Source: Promicromonospora sukumoe 327MFSha3.1
Lineage (GTDB): Bacteria > Actinomycetota > Actinomycetes > Actinomycetales > Cellulomonadaceae
Reading direction: 5' to 3'
DNA: 64,000 nucleotides
Assembly (NCBI RefSeq): GCF_000385135.1
Contig: NZ_ARQM01000005.1
Location: 21,340 to 85,339, forward strand
Below, piece by piece: positions 41,759 to 50,736 of this stretch (positions within the stretch are counted from its first letter, which is position 1; each line of letters begins with the position of its first letter). A program made the position numbers and the translations under genes. The notes beneath the pieces were generated by a model. It had not been told where the DNA came from, made no database searches, and saw nothing but the letters and a program-made list of their open reading frames with translations.

Positions 41759-43393
41759 TTGCACACCCACACGACCCCCGGTCTGACGATCGACGGCGAG
41801 GCGACCACCGCCGTCCCGCTGCGGCACATCTGGAACGAGTGCGTCGGCGCAGGCCGCGCCAACGAGGCGCTGCGCGCCGACTGGCAGGCCCACTTCCGCG
41901 AGGCGGTCACCCGGCTGGGGGCGCGGTTCGTGCGCTTCCACGGGCTGTTCCACGACGACATGTTCGTCTACCGGGCCAACGACGGCGGCGGCTTCGGGCC
42001 GCCCGTCCCGCTCGACACCCCGGTGCACACCTTCAGCTACGTCGACAAGGTGTTCGACTTCATCCTGGAGACCGGCGCGCGCCCGTTCGTCGAGCTCGGC
42101 TTCATGCCGCGCGAGCTGGCCACCGAGACCGAGACGCTGTTCTGGTGGAAGGCGCACTGCAGCCCGCCCACCGACATGGCGCGATGGGTCGAGCTGGTCA
42201 CCGCGACCGTGACGCACTGGATCGAGCGCTACGGTCTCGACGAGGTCCGGCAGTGGCGGTTCGAGGTGTGGAACGAGCCCAACCTCGTGCCCCACTTCTG
42301 GACCGGGACGCGCACCCAGTACTTCGAGCTCTACGAGGCCACGGCCCTGGCGATCAAGGCGATCGACCAGGACCTCAAGGTCGGCGGACCGTCCACGAGC
42401 GTGTTCGTGCCCGACGACCGCTACCGGGGCGAGTGGGAGGACCGGTCCGTCGAGCACGCGACCGCCGAGGCGGAGGATGTCGACGCCCTCGACTGGCGGC
42501 CCGTCTGGATCGAGGAGCTCATCGACTGGTGCGCCGCGCGCGACGTCCCCGTCGACTTCCTGTCCACCCACCTCTACCCGACGGACGTCGCGTTCGGGGC
42601 CAACGGGCAGATGCGCCACATCCGCCGCCACGTGGACGCGACCTACGACGACCTGGTCGCCCTCCGCAAGCTCATCGCCGGCAGCCCGTTCCCCGACGCC
42701 GAGCTGCACATCACCGAGTGGTCGAGCTCGCCGTCCAGCCGCGACTCGATCCACGACACCCTGTTCGCCGCCACCTACATCACGCGCGCCTACCTGCGGG
42801 GCGCGGCGCTCGCGGACTCGGTCTCGTACTGGACGTTCACCGACGTGTTCGAGGAGGGCGGTGCGGGAGTCGGGCCCTTCCACGGCGGGTTCGGCATGGT
42901 CAACGAGCAGGGCCTGCACAAGCCGACGTTCCACGCGTTCGAGATGCTGTCCCGGCTCGGCGACACGGTCCTCGCGGCCCTGCCGTACGGGACGATCACG
43001 CAGGACGCGGCGACGCGCGAGGTCTCCGCCGTGTTCTTCAACTACCCCGAGGACATGGGCCGCCAGGGGATCGGGTCCGAGCTCACCTATGCGGCCACCC
43101 GGGGCCTGGCGGAGCGGGGCCCCGTCCGGCGGGTCCGGCACACCGTCGAGGGCCTCACGCCCGGTGCCGTGTTCGCGGTCGAGCAGGTGGACTGGGACCA
43201 CGGCAACGTGGCCGAGGCCTGGCACCGGATGGGGGAGCCGCTCAACCTGACCCGGGCCCAGACGGCGGAGCTCCGGGAGAGCGCCGACGCGCTGCGCGTC
43301 ACGTCGCTCACGGTGTCCGGGGAGGGCGTGCTCGACATCGATCTCGAGCTGCCGCCGTGGGCGGTGCTGTCGATCGCCCCGGTGCGGAGCTAG
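41759..43393 (+). CDS. GH39 glycosidase (beta-xylosidase-like), intracellular
   Basis: The 544-residue enzyme starts at TTG behind GAGGAG and has no signal peptide. GH39 marks are the acid/base Glu in RFEVWNEPNLVPHFWTG and the nucleophile Glu in ELHITEWSSSPSSRD. HIWNECVGAGRANEALRADWQAHFREAVTRLGARFVRFHGLF is the typical N-terminal barrel start. The family contains beta-xylosidases and alpha-L-iduronidases. Following an importer operon, it would hydrolyse imported oligosaccharides, most likely xylo-oligomers, though the unusual downstream kinase/isomerase genes leave room for a rarer sugar. Confidence 0.88.
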   Translation: MHTHTTPGLTIDGEATTAVPLRHIWNECVGAGRANEALRADWQAHFREAVTRLGARFVRFHGLFHDDMFVYRANDGGGFGPPVPLDTPVHTFSYVDKVFDFILETGARPFVELGFMPRELATETETLFWWKAHCSPPTDMARWVELVTATVTHWIERYGLDEVRQWRFEVWNEPNLVPHFWTGTRTQYFELYEATALAIKAIDQDLKVGGPSTSVFVPDDRYRGEWEDRSVEHATAEAEDVDALDWRPVWIEELIDWCAARDVPVDFLSTHLYPTDVAFGANGQMRHIRRHVDATYDDLVALRKLIAGSPFPDAELHITEWSSSPSSRDSIHDTLFAATYITRAYLRGAALADSVSYWTFTDVFEEGGAGVGPFHGGFGMVNEQGLHKPTFHAFEMLSRLGDTVLAALPYGTITQDAATREVSAVFFNYPEDMGRQGIGSELTYAATRGLAERGPVRRVRHTVEGLTPGAVFAVEQVDWDHGNVAEAWHRMGEPLNLTRAQTAELRESADALRVTSLTVSGEGVLDIDLELPPWAVLSIAPVRS

Positions 43394-43399
43394 TAGCAC

Positions 43400-43428
43400 C
43401 GCTCCGAGCGTCGAAAACTTTCGGAGCG
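43400..43428. promoter_or_regulatory. Hairpin containing a LacI-type site
   Basis: Arms CGCTCCGA and TCGGAGCG follow the GH39 stop, and the 12-base palindrome CGAAA-AC-TTTCG lies at 43412-43423 within the structure. It could be a terminator of the importer operon and also an operator for the repressor gene at 43572. Confidence 0.45.
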
Positions 43429-43571
43429 ACCGAGGGGCCCACAAGGACCCCAGGCCTGAGATTCCAACGAATACGAGTGCCTCTGATGTCCGTCCGGCAA
43501 CCGAACGTCAGCATATGAGCCTTGTACTTTTCGGAACCAAACGATAAAACGGTCGGGACGAGGAGGCTGCC

Positions 43572-44627
43572 TTGACGAAGAAGACCGGGCCGGTGCGCCC
43601 CAACCTCGCGGCAGTGGCCGCCCATGCGGGCGTGTCCACCGCCACGGCGTCCAAGGTCGTGAACGGGCGGCCCGACGTCGCCGAGGACACCCGGGAACGG
43701 GTGGAGACGGCGATCACCGAGCTCGGGTACCGGGGGCCCTCCCGGACGAGCACGGCGCGCACGGTCGAGCTCATGGTCGACCTGCTCGACAGCGCGTACG
43801 CGACGCAGATCCTGCGGGGCGTCGTGCTCGCCGCGGAGGAGCTGGACCTCGAGGTCGTCGTCGGGCGGGTACGGCGCAGGTCCGCGACCGGTGTCCCGGA
43901 GTCGAGCGCCGCCTGGGCGCAGCGGCTCGCCGCCGCCGAGCGGGTCGGTGCGATCGTGCTGACCTCCGGGCTCGGCCCGGACGTCTACGCGAGCCTCGCC
44001 CGGGCCCGCGTCCCGCTGGTGGTGATCGACCCCCTCGACCTCGGCGAGGAGGGCGTCGTCTCCGTGGGGTCCACCAACTGGCTCGGCGGTCGCAGCGCCG
44101 CGGAGCACCTGGTCGGGCTGGGGCACCGGCACATCGGGGTGGTGGCCGGGCCGTCGGAGTCGCTCAGCGCCGTGGCGCGCCTGGACGGCTTCCTCACCTC
44201 CTGCCGGCAGCGGGGCGTCCCGGTCGATCCCGACCTGGTCCGCCCGGTCCGGTTCGACCACGACCAGGCCGTCCAGGTCGCCGAGCAGTGGTTCCGTCGT
44301 CCCGACCCGCCCACCGCGATCTTCGCCGGGAGCGACGCGCAGGCGATGGGGGTGCTGGAGGCGGCCCGGCGCGCCGGACTGCGGGTCCCGGACGACGTCA
44401 GCCTCGTGTCCTACGACGACACGCCGCTCGCGTCGTGGGCCAACCCGCCGCTGACCGCCGTCCGGCAGCCGCTGGAGGAGATCGGCCGGCGGGCCCTGCT
44501 CACCGTGCAGCAGCTGCACGAGGGCAAGCCCGTCGACTCCCACCACATCGAGATAGCCACCACGTTCGTCGTCCGCGACTCGACCGCCCCACCCCGGGCC
44601 GAGCTGCTCCGGGCCACGCGGGGCTGA
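43572..44627 (+). CDS. LacI-family repressor, paralogue of 37198-38241
   Basis: The 351-residue regulator starts at TTG behind AGGAGG. The HTH is PNLAAVAAHAGVSTATASKVVNGRPDVAEDTRERV (about residues 10-44). VVIDPLDLGEEGVVSVGSTNWLGGRSAAEHLVGLGHRHIGVVAG and VPDDVSLVSYDDTPLASWANPPLTAVRQP closely parallel the repressor at 37198, which indicates a recent common ancestor and perhaps related effectors. It lies between GH39 and the kinase/isomerase module and may control either. Confidence 0.9.
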   Translation: MTKKTGPVRPNLAAVAAHAGVSTATASKVVNGRPDVAEDTRERVETAITELGYRGPSRTSTARTVELMVDLLDSAYATQILRGVVLAAEELDLEVVVGRVRRRSATGVPESSAAWAQRLAAAERVGAIVLTSGLGPDVYASLARARVPLVVIDPLDLGEEGVVSVGSTNWLGGRSAAEHLVGLGHRHIGVVAGPSESLSAVARLDGFLTSCRQRGVPVDPDLVRPVRFDHDQAVQVAEQWFRRPDPPTAIFAGSDAQAMGVLEAARRAGLRVPDDVSLVSYDDTPLASWANPPLTAVRQPLEEIGRRALLTVQQLHEGKPVDSHHIEIATTFVVRDSTAPPRAELLRATRG

Positions 44628-44665
44628 ACCACCGCCGGCCCGGGCCGGCACGCCGAGCACCACCT

Positions 44666-44684
44666 GCCGGGCGATCCGCCCGGC
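44666..44684 (+). terminator. Short hairpin after the lacI-family gene
   Basis: GCCGGGCG-ATC-CGCCCGGC, eight-base arms with a 3-base loop, 40 bases past the stop. No T-run. Confidence 0.35.
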
Positions 44685-44730
44685 GGCCGAACCACGATGC
44701 CGCGCGGCATCGCAGATCGATGGAGATCAC

Positions 44731-45660
44731 ATGCGCACAGCCGACAACTGGCCGATCGCGGCCAACATGCTGTCCTTCGGGTCGACGACGGCGGACGGCA
44801 CCCCCAACGTCGCCGCACCGGCCGAGGCCTGGCGGGGCCAGCTCCAGCAGGTGGCCGACCTGGGCTTCACGCACGTCGACCCGACCGACGCGTGGCTGTC
44901 GATCGGCGAGCTGACCGACTCCCGCTTCGCGGAGCTGCTCACGGTGCTGAAGGAGACGGGGCTCATGGTCCCGTCCGTGTCCACGACCCGCCGCAGCGTG
45001 ATCGATGCCCAGCGCGGCGAGGACTACCTCCGCTTCGGTCACACCATCATCGACCGCGCGCCGGAGCTCGGGGCGGAGGTCGTCAACTTCGGCTTCATGC
45101 AGGCCCTGACGCCCGACCAGGAGCGCGCGCTGTGGTTCTGGCTCGCCGAGGGTCACCACGACGACCTCGACGACAAGGACGCCTACGACCTCGCCGTGGC
45201 CCGTATCCGGGAGCTCGCCGACCACGCCCGCGAGGTGGGCGTCGACGTGAGCCTGGAGATGTACGAGGACACCTACATCGGCACCGCGGACCTCGCGGTG
45301 CGGTTCGCGCACGACGTCGACCGCGACAACGTGGGTCTCAACCCCGACCTCGGCAACCTGGTGCGGCTGCACCGGCCGATCGAGGACATCCCGGCGATGT
45401 TCGAGAAGGTCCTGCCGCTGACCAACTTCTGGCACATCAAGAACTACACGCGCGACTTCGACCCGGCCACCGGCGCCTATGCGACGCATCCGACGCCGCT
45501 GGTCCAGGGCGTCGTCAACTACCGCGCCGTGATCCGCCGGGCCCTGGAGCTGGGGTTCGAGGGGGTCTTCGTGTGCGAGCACTACGGGTCGGACAGCCTG
45601 GGCGTCGCCGCGATCAACCGGGAGTACATCCGTGAGGTGCTCCGGGGCGCCGGCCGGTGA
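44731..45660 (+). CDS. Xylose-isomerase-like TIM-barrel protein (sugar isomerase/epimerase family)
   Basis: The 309-residue cytoplasmic protein belongs to the AP-endonuclease-2/xylose-isomerase-like barrel family. Metal-site residues typical of that fold are visible: Glu in SLEMYEDTY, Asp in VGLNPDLGNLV, His in NFWHIKNYTRDF and Glu in GVFVCEHYG. Family members isomerise, epimerise, dehydrate or decarboxylate sugars and sugar acids. Its neighbours are a DhaK-type kinase and an RpiB-type isomerase, so it probably produces the ketose that is phosphorylated next. I cannot assign the substrate. Confidence 0.8.
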   Translation: MRTADNWPIAANMLSFGSTTADGTPNVAAPAEAWRGQLQQVADLGFTHVDPTDAWLSIGELTDSRFAELLTVLKETGLMVPSVSTTRRSVIDAQRGEDYLRFGHTIIDRAPELGAEVVNFGFMQALTPDQERALWFWLAEGHHDDLDDKDAYDLAVARIRELADHAREVGVDVSLEMYEDTYIGTADLAVRFAHDVDRDNVGLNPDLGNLVRLHRPIEDIPAMFEKVLPLTNFWHIKNYTRDFDPATGAYATHPTPLVQGVVNYRAVIRRALELGFEGVFVCEHYGSDSLGVAAINREYIREVLRGAGR

Positions 45661-45705
45661 CCCTCGTCAGCAGAAACCAGGTCCCCGAGCAAAGGTGCAG
45701 GTGAG

Positions 45706-47448
45706 ATGACCTACGTCCACAACAGACCGGAAGACTTCGTCCCCGAGGCTCTCCGTGGCCTCGTCAAGGCCCACCCCGGCCGCCTCCGCCAGGTCCCCGG
45801 CGGGATCGCCCGCGCGGACGGCACCCGCCCCGGCAAGGTCGCCGTCGTCGTCGGCGGGGGATCGGGCCACTACCCGGCCTTCGCCGGGCTGGTCGGTGAC
45901 GGCCTGGCCGACGCCGCCGTCTGCGGCGACATCTTCACGTCCCCGTCCACCCGCCAGGTGCTGGACGTGTGCCGCGCGGCGGACGCCGGAGCGGGAGTGT
46001 TCGTCACCTTCGGGAACTACGCGGGCGACGTGCTCAACTTCGGCGCCGCGGCCAGCCGCCTGCGGGCCCAGGGCACGGAGGTCACCATCCTCCTGGTGAC
46101 CGACGACGTCGCCTCCGCCCCCGCAGACCGTGCGCACGAGCGGCGGGGCGTGGCCGGCGACCTCGTCGTCTTCAAGCTCGCGGGAGCCGCCGCCGAAGAG
46201 GGAGCCGACCTGGCGGAGGTGAACCGCGTTGCCGCGTGGGGCAACCTGCGCACGCAGTCGTTCGGCGTGGCCTTCGACGGGTGCACGCTGCCGGGCCAGG
46301 ACCACGCCCTGTTCAGCCTCGAGCCGGGGCAGGCCGGCTGGGGGCTCGGCATCCACGGCGAGCCCGGGGTCGGCGACGAGGACATGCCGACCGCGGCTGC
46401 CCTGGCCGCCGAGCTCGTCGACCGCGTGCTCGCCGAGCGCCCGGCCGACGCCGACGGCCGGGCCGCCGTGCTGCTCAACGGCCTCGGGAACGTCAAGTAC
46501 GAGGAGCTGTTCGTCCTGTGGGACAGCGTGCACGACCTGCTGGAGGAGCGCGGCGTCACGATCGTCGCACCCCTGGTGGGCGAGTACGTGACCAGCCTGG
46601 ACATGGCCGGCTGCTCGCTGACCGTCACGTGGCTCGACGACGAGCTCGAACGCCTCTGGCTCGCGCCCGCCGACACTCCCGGGTTCCACCACGGCGGGTG
46701 GCGGCCCGCCCCCGCGTCGGTGCAGGCCCCGCTGCCCAGCGAGCCGGAGACCGAGCTGGTGCGCGCCACCACCCCGGAGGGCATCGCGGCGGCAGGCACC
46801 GTGGTGGGCATCCTGCGCCGGGCGCAGGGCGCCCTGCACGACGCCGAGCAGATGCTCGGCGACCTCGACGCGGTGGCGGCGGACGGCGACCACGGCCGGG
46901 GCATGTGCCGCGGCATCGACGCCGCCGTCGGCTCGGCCGAGGCGGCTCTTGCGGCCGGGGGAGACGCCCCGTCGGTGCTGCGCCGCGCGGCCGACGCCTG
47001 GGCGGACAAGGCCGGTGGCACGTCGGGGGCGCTGTGGGGTGTCGGCCTGCTCGCGCTGGCCGCCGCGCTCCCGCCCGACGCGCCCGTGACGATCGGCCAC
47101 CTCTCGGCCGGGATCACCGCCGCCCGGGACCAGGTGCAGGAGGTCGGCGGCGCGCGTGTCGGCGACAAGACGATGGTGGACGCGCTGCATCCCGCTGCCG
47201 AGGCTCTCGCCGCGGCCGTGGCCAGGGGCGCGGCCCCCGCCGACGCGTGGCAGGCCACGGTCGTCGCCGCCCGGGAGGGCACGGCGTCGACCGAGAACAT
47301 CGCGGCCCGCCGGGGCCGCGCGCGGGTGCTCGGCGACAAGAGCCTGGGCGTCCCGGACCCGGGGGCGACCTCCCTCGCTCTCCTGCTGGGCGAGGCGGGC
47401 GTCGAGGCCGGCGTCCCCGTGCCCACGACCTCGAAGGTGGAATCCTGA
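45706..47448 (+). CDS. Dihydroxyacetone-kinase-family fusion (DhaK-DhaL), probable ketotetrose kinase
   Basis: The 580-residue protein fuses a DhaK domain (about 1-330; [34 protein letters not shown], and GIHGEPG with the His that binds the ketose covalently) to a DhaL domain (about 370-570; AADGDHGRG nucleotide/metal motif and [11 protein letters not shown]). ATP-dependent fusions of this type phosphorylate dihydroxyacetone or L/D-erythrulose in mycobacterial tetritol pathways. Its stop overlaps the RpiB-type gene by one base, supporting a kinase-isomerase step from erythrulose to erythrose phosphate (inference from pathway precedent). Confidence 0.85.
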   Translation: MTYVHNRPEDFVPEALRGLVKAHPGRLRQVPGGIARADGTRPGKVAVVVGGGSGHYPAFAGLVGDGLADAAVCGDIFTSPSTRQVLDVCRAADAGAGVFVTFGNYAGDVLNFGAAASRLRAQGTEVTILLVTDDVASAPADRAHERRGVAGDLVVFKLAGAAAEEGADLAEVNRVAAWGNLRTQSFGVAFDGCTLPGQDHALFSLEPGQAGWGLGIHGEPGVGDEDMPTAAALAAELVDRVLAERPADADGRAAVLLNGLGNVKYEELFVLWDSVHDLLEERGVTIVAPLVGEYVTSLDMAGCSLTVTWLDDELERLWLAPADTPGFHHGGWRPAPASVQAPLPSEPETELVRATTPEGIAAAGTVVGILRRAQGALHDAEQMLGDLDAVAADGDHGRGMCRGIDAAVGSAEAALAAGGDAPSVLRRAADAWADKAGGTSGALWGVGLLALAAALPPDAPVTIGHLSAGITAARDQVQEVGGARVGDKTMVDALHPAAEALAAAVARGAAPADAWQATVVAAREGTASTENIAARRGRARVLGDKSLGVPDPGATSLALLLGEAGVEAGVPVPTTSKVES

Positions 47449-47951
47449 TGGTGGACGGCCTGCGACTGGTGATCGGCTGCGACGACGCCGGGTACGAGTA
47501 CAAGGAGATCCTGAAGCGGGACCTGGAGGCGGACGAACGGGTCGCCTCGGTGGTCGACGTCGGAGTGGGGAGCGACGAACACACCCCGTACCCCTACGTG
47601 GGCGCCGCCGCGGCTCGCCTGGTCGGGGCCGGTGAGGCGGACCGGGCCCTGCTCGTGTGCGGAACAGGGCTCGGGGTGGCGATCGCGGCCAACAAGGTGC
47701 CCGGCGTGCGTGCGGTGACCGCGCACGACTCGTTCTCGGTCGAGCGCGCGGTGCTCTCCAACGACGCGCAGGTCCTCTGCTTCGGCCAGCGGGTCGTCGG
47801 CATCGAGCTGGCCCGCCGGCTGACCCGCGAGTGGCTCGGCTACCGGTTCGACCCGGGGTCGCCGTCCGCGCCCAAGGTCATGGCGATCGGGGAGATCGAG
47901 GACCAGGCCGCGGGGAGCGAACCGGCGCCGAACCCGGCGTCCTGTGGCTGA
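47448..47951 (+). CDS. RpiB/LacAB-family sugar-phosphate isomerase
   Basis: The 167-residue protein has the RpiB pattern: [21 protein letters not shown] at the N-terminus, [47 protein letters not shown] with the catalytic Cys in VCGTGLG, and [28 protein letters not shown]. The usual second-position His of DHAG is Asp-Ala-Gly here. Tetrulose-4-phosphate isomerases of erythritol/threitol pathways belong to this family. Translation is coupled to the kinase through TGATG. Confidence 0.85.
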   Translation: MVDGLRLVIGCDDAGYEYKEILKRDLEADERVASVVDVGVGSDEHTPYPYVGAAAARLVGAGEADRALLVCGTGLGVAIAANKVPGVRAVTAHDSFSVERAVLSNDAQVLCFGQRVVGIELARRLTREWLGYRFDPGSPSAPKVMAIGEIEDQAAGSEPAPNPASCG

Positions 47952-47959
47952 CTGCTGTC

Positions 47960-47972
47960 GGTAAACGTTTCC
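47960..47972. promoter_or_regulatory. CG-centred LacI-type site before the dehydrogenase gene
   Basis: GGTAAACGTTTCC, with the classic AAACGTTT core, lies between the isomerase stop and the dehydrogenase ribosome site. It suggests a separate regulated promoter inside the cluster. Confidence 0.5.
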
Positions 47973-47989
47973 GTTCGAGAAAGGACACC

Positions 47990-48949
47990 ATGATCAAGAG
48001 CATCAGTTCGGTCGCCGTCGTCGGGGCCGGGTACATGGGTGGAGGCATCGCGCAGTCGTTCGCGCTCGCGGGCCTGCCCGTCGTCATCGCCGACGTCTCG
48101 GCGGAGGCGACCCAGGCCGCGTACGCCCGGCTGCTCGCGGAGGCCCGCGAGTTCGAGGACGCCGGCCTGTACGACCCCGGCGCGACGGAGACGATCCGCG
48201 CGAACCTGAGCACCGCGGAGTCGATCGAGGAGGCGGTCGCGGACGCGGACTTCGTGGAGGAGGCGGTGTTCGAGTCGGTCGAGGTCAAGCACGACGTGCT
48301 CGGCCGGATCTCCGCGGCCGCGCGTCCGGACGCGGTCATCGGCAGCAACACCTCGACCATCCCCGCCCGGGTGCTCGTCGAGGCGGTGGCGAACCCGGAG
48401 CGGTTCCTCACGGTGCACTTCTCCAACCCGGCGCCCTTCATCCCGGGGGTCGAGCTGGTCCTCAGCGAGCAGACCGACCCGGCCGTGGTGCCGGTGGTGC
48501 GCGAGCTGCTGGCCCGTGCGGACCGGCAGGGCGCGCTGGTGGCCGACGTGCCGGGGTTCGTGCTGAACCGCCTGCAGTACGTGCTGCTGAAGGAGGCGAT
48601 GTCGATCGCGGAGGAGGGCATCGCGTCTCCCGAGGACATCGACACCGTGGTGCGGACGACGTTCGGGTTCCGGCTCGGGTTCTTCGGTCCGTTCGCGATC
48701 GCGGACCAGGCCGGGCTCGACGTCTACGCGGGTGGGTTCCGGACGTTCGAGGAGAACTTCGGCGAGCGGCTGGCGACGCCCGACCTGATCAAGGACGCCG
48801 TGGCGGGGGACCGGAAGGGTGTGAAGAACGGCCGGGGACTGCTGCGGGACTACACGCCGGAGCAGGTCAAGGCCCTGGTCGCGTACCGGAACAAGGCGTA
48901 CGGGGAGATGGGGCGGCTGCTGCGGGACCTGGGCCCGGCCCCGGCCTGA
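47990..48949 (+). CDS. 3-hydroxyacyl-CoA-dehydrogenase-like NAD-dependent enzyme
   Basis: The 319-residue protein has a Rossmann fold (VAVVGAGYMGGGIAQSFALAGLPVVIADVS) and a catalytic block GSNTSTIPARVLVEAVANPERFLTVHFSNPAPFIPGVELVLS, where His pairs with a downstream Glu. DVPGFVLNRLQYVLLKEAMSIAEEGIASPEDID and TTFGFRLGFFGPFAIADQAGLDV follow. Besides acyl-CoA enzymes, this family includes L-gulonate dehydrogenases and other sugar-acid enzymes. In this context a sugar-acid or sugar substrate is likelier than acyl-CoA (inference). AGAAAGGA precedes the ATG. Confidence 0.8.
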   Translation: MIKSISSVAVVGAGYMGGGIAQSFALAGLPVVIADVSAEATQAAYARLLAEAREFEDAGLYDPGATETIRANLSTAESIEEAVADADFVEEAVFESVEVKHDVLGRISAAARPDAVIGSNTSTIPARVLVEAVANPERFLTVHFSNPAPFIPGVELVLSEQTDPAVVPVVRELLARADRQGALVADVPGFVLNRLQYVLLKEAMSIAEEGIASPEDIDTVVRTTFGFRLGFFGPFAIADQAGLDVYAGGFRTFEENFGERLATPDLIKDAVAGDRKGVKNGRGLLRDYTPEQVKALVAYRNKAYGEMGRLLRDLGPAPA

Positions 48950-49156
48950 CGGTGCAGCCCTCGCTTGGGCTGGATGCCTGGACCGCCCAGGTGTCCAGCC
49001 CGTGCGAGAACCCGTCGTGGTGCGTCACGACCTCCGTGCATCCTCATCAGCGTCACCACCGTGAAGGCGACAGTGACGCGCACCAGGCCGCCCCGCAGGC
49101 GTGGACGCGGGGCCAGAACGCGACCCGGGGTCTATCTTGTTTCGCAAGGTACCTGC

Positions 49157-49162
49157 TATCGT
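49157..49162 (+). promoter_or_regulatory. -10 element of the leaderless padR transcript
   Basis: TATCGT lies seven bases before the ATG at 49170, with no ribosome site between. The inverted repeat CTTG-TTTCG-CAAG just upstream may be a regulator site. Confidence 0.6.
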
Positions 49163-49169
49163 GTGATGC

Positions 49170-49505
49170 ATGATACCGACGCCGGACATGGTCCTGACGC
49201 AGCTCCGCAAGGGAGTCGTGGAGTACTGCGTGCTGGCCTGCCTGCGCTCCGGGCCGGCCTACGGGCTCGAGCTCGCCGAGCGGCTCGGCACCGACAGCTC
49301 CCTGCTGACCAGCGAGGGAACGCTGTACCCGCTGCTGTCGCGGCTGCGCCAGCAGGGCTGGGTCACGACGACCCAGGTCCCTTCCGCGGTGGGCCCCCCG
49401 CGTCGGTACTACGAGCTCACCGACGAGGGCCGGGCGACGCTGGAGACCTTCACCGCCACCTGGTCCCGTTTCACGGCCGATGTCCGCACAACCCTGGAGT
49501 CCTGA
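49170..49505 (+). CDS. PadR-family regulator
   Basis: The 111-residue protein has the PadR winged helix: VLTQLRKGVVEYCVLACLRSGPAYGLELAERLG, then EGTLYPLLSRLRQQGWVTTTQVPSAVGPPRRYYELTDEGRATLETF. It is predicted leaderless. It overlaps the following HAAS-domain gene by one base (TGATG), a pairing common in actinobacteria and Firmicutes where the regulator controls a membrane-linked partner. Confidence 0.9.
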   Translation: MIPTPDMVLTQLRKGVVEYCVLACLRSGPAYGLELAERLGTDSSLLTSEGTLYPLLSRLRQQGWVTTTQVPSAVGPPRRYYELTDEGRATLETFTATWSRFTADVRTTLES

Positions 49506-49963
49506 TGACCGCAACCCCCGAGTTCCCCCCGCTCGTCGAGGCCTACCTCGCCGACCTCGACCGCGCCCTGGCTTCCGCCGACCCGCGCGAGCGGGCGGAG
49601 ACCATGGCGGCGGTGCGCGAGCACGCCAACGAGTCGCTCACCTTGCACGGCACCGACGACGAGTCGGCGCGGCGCGTGCTCGCCGAGCTGGGCCCGGTGG
49701 AGGCGATCGCCGCCGAGGCGACACCCGCCACGCCGCCCGCCGCCACGGCGGGAGGGGTCGAGGCCATCGACGTGGTGCTCCCCGTGCTCGCCGTCGTGCT
49801 CTGGCCGCTCGCCCCGGTCACGCTCGTGTGGGCGATCATCCGGCGGCGCGCCGGTGTGGGCAGTCGCGTGCTGCAGTGGCTCACCATCGTGCTCAGCGCC
49901 GTTCCCGTCCTCGGCGGCATCGTGCTCCTGCTCCTGCACTCGATGAGCCTGCTCGCGCGTTGA
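49505..49963 (+). CDS. HAAS-domain (DUF1700-like) membrane protein
   Basis: The 152-residue protein has an N-terminal helical domain (VEAYLADLDRALASADPRERAETMAAVREHANESL, about residues 10-70) that matches the HAAS signalling domain. Two hydrophobic helices follow (about 88-110 and 123-146). Such proteins are usually co-transcribed with PadR regulators, as here. Exact role unknown; signal relay between the membrane and the regulator is proposed for the family. Confidence 0.8.
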   Translation: MTATPEFPPLVEAYLADLDRALASADPRERAETMAAVREHANESLTLHGTDDESARRVLAELGPVEAIAAEATPATPPAATAGGVEAIDVVLPVLAVVLWPLAPVTLVWAIIRRRAGVGSRVLQWLTIVLSAVPVLGGIVLLLLHSMSLLAR

Positions 49964-49994
49964 GTGCGTTTCTGGGGGGAGGAGAGCGCTGACC

Positions 49995-50026
49995 CGGAGC
50001 CCCAGGTCATGGCGTCCTGGGCTCCG
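49995..50026. terminator. Hairpin between convergent genes
   Basis: CGGAGCC-CCAGG pairs with CCTGG-GCTCCG across a nine-base loop, 31 bases past the HAAS gene stop. It can act on both strands. No T-run. Confidence 0.5.
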
Positions 50027-50045
50027 CCGGCTGGCGGGCTGGTCG

Positions 50046-50684
50046 TCAGTCGAGCGTGAGCTCCAGTGCGGACGGCGCGGCCGCGAGCGACGCGCGGATC
50101 AGCGCGCACAGCTCGGTGCGGCTCGCACTGGTCGCGGCGTCGGGCGGCGAGCACCAGGCGTCCACGGCGGCCCGGTGGGCGGTGACCGTGATCGTGCACA
50201 CGACCCGCGCCGAGAGGTCCGTACCGGGTGCGCCGTCCAGCCGGTCCACGATCGCGTCGACCACCTGCTGGGTGAAGCGCTCGCACACCAGCATGCCCGC
50301 GGCGCCGACGGCCGGGTGGGTGCCGCTCAGGCGCGCGCTCAGCACCGCGGGACGTTCCCAGCCGGGCGGCATCCGCTCGACGACGTCGACCAGGGCGTCG
50401 CCGACGATCTCCAGCAGCGGTCCGCGCCGGGTGAGCACCTCGTCGAGCTCGGCGATCAGGGTGCGCCAGACGTCGTTCAGCGGGGTCAGCGCGAGGTCTT
50501 CCTTGCCCGCGAAGTAGCGGAAGAAGCTGCGCTTGGACACCTCGGCCTGGTCGCACAACCAGTCGACGGTCACCGCGTCGTACCCGCGCTCGGCGAAGGC
50601 CGGCAGTGCGACCTGCACCAGGCGCTGCCGGCTGCGGGCGATGCGCCGGCTGCGGAGCGTGCCGGTGGCGGTCGGTGTCGTCAT
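50046..50684 (-). CDS. TetR-family regulator
   Basis: The 212-residue regulator has an HTH DAVTVDWLCDQAEVSKRSFFRYFAGKEDLALTP and a C-terminal TetR_C_7-like domain. The ATG at 50684 lies six bases past a TATGAT -10 element (50691-50696, minus strand), so it is leaderless; that spacing rules out an upstream in-frame start. It is divergent from an MDR gene, and a 21-base palindrome between them is its probable operator. Confidence 0.9.
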   Translation of the reverse strand: MTTPTATGTLRSRRIARSRQRLVQVALPAFAERGYDAVTVDWLCDQAEVSKRSFFRYFAGKEDLALTPLNDVWRTLIAELDEVLTRRGPLLEIVGDALVDVVERMPPGWERPAVLSARLSGTHPAVGAAGMLVCERFTQQVVDAIVDRLDGAPGTDLSARVVCTITVTAHRAAVDAWCSPPDAATSASRTELCALIRASLAAAPSALELTLD

Positions 50685-50699
50685 GCGGCCATCATAACG

Positions 50700-50720
50700 A
50701 ACTGGCACTCGGTGGCAGTT
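50700..50720. promoter_or_regulatory. Palindromic operator between divergent leaderless genes
   Basis: AACTGGCAC and GTGGCAGTT flank TCG, with one mismatched pair. It sits between the -10 of the tetR gene (50691-50696, minus) and the -10 TACAGT of the MDR gene (50725-50730, plus), so one bound dimer would block both. Confidence 0.7.
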
Positions 50721-50736
50721 GGCATACAGTAGCGCA

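Noticed and set aside
43522..43550. Possible second operator before the lacI gene at 43572 (TTTTCGGAACC...CGATAAAA)
   Set aside because: Symmetry is poor beyond the outer four bases; it may just be the promoter.
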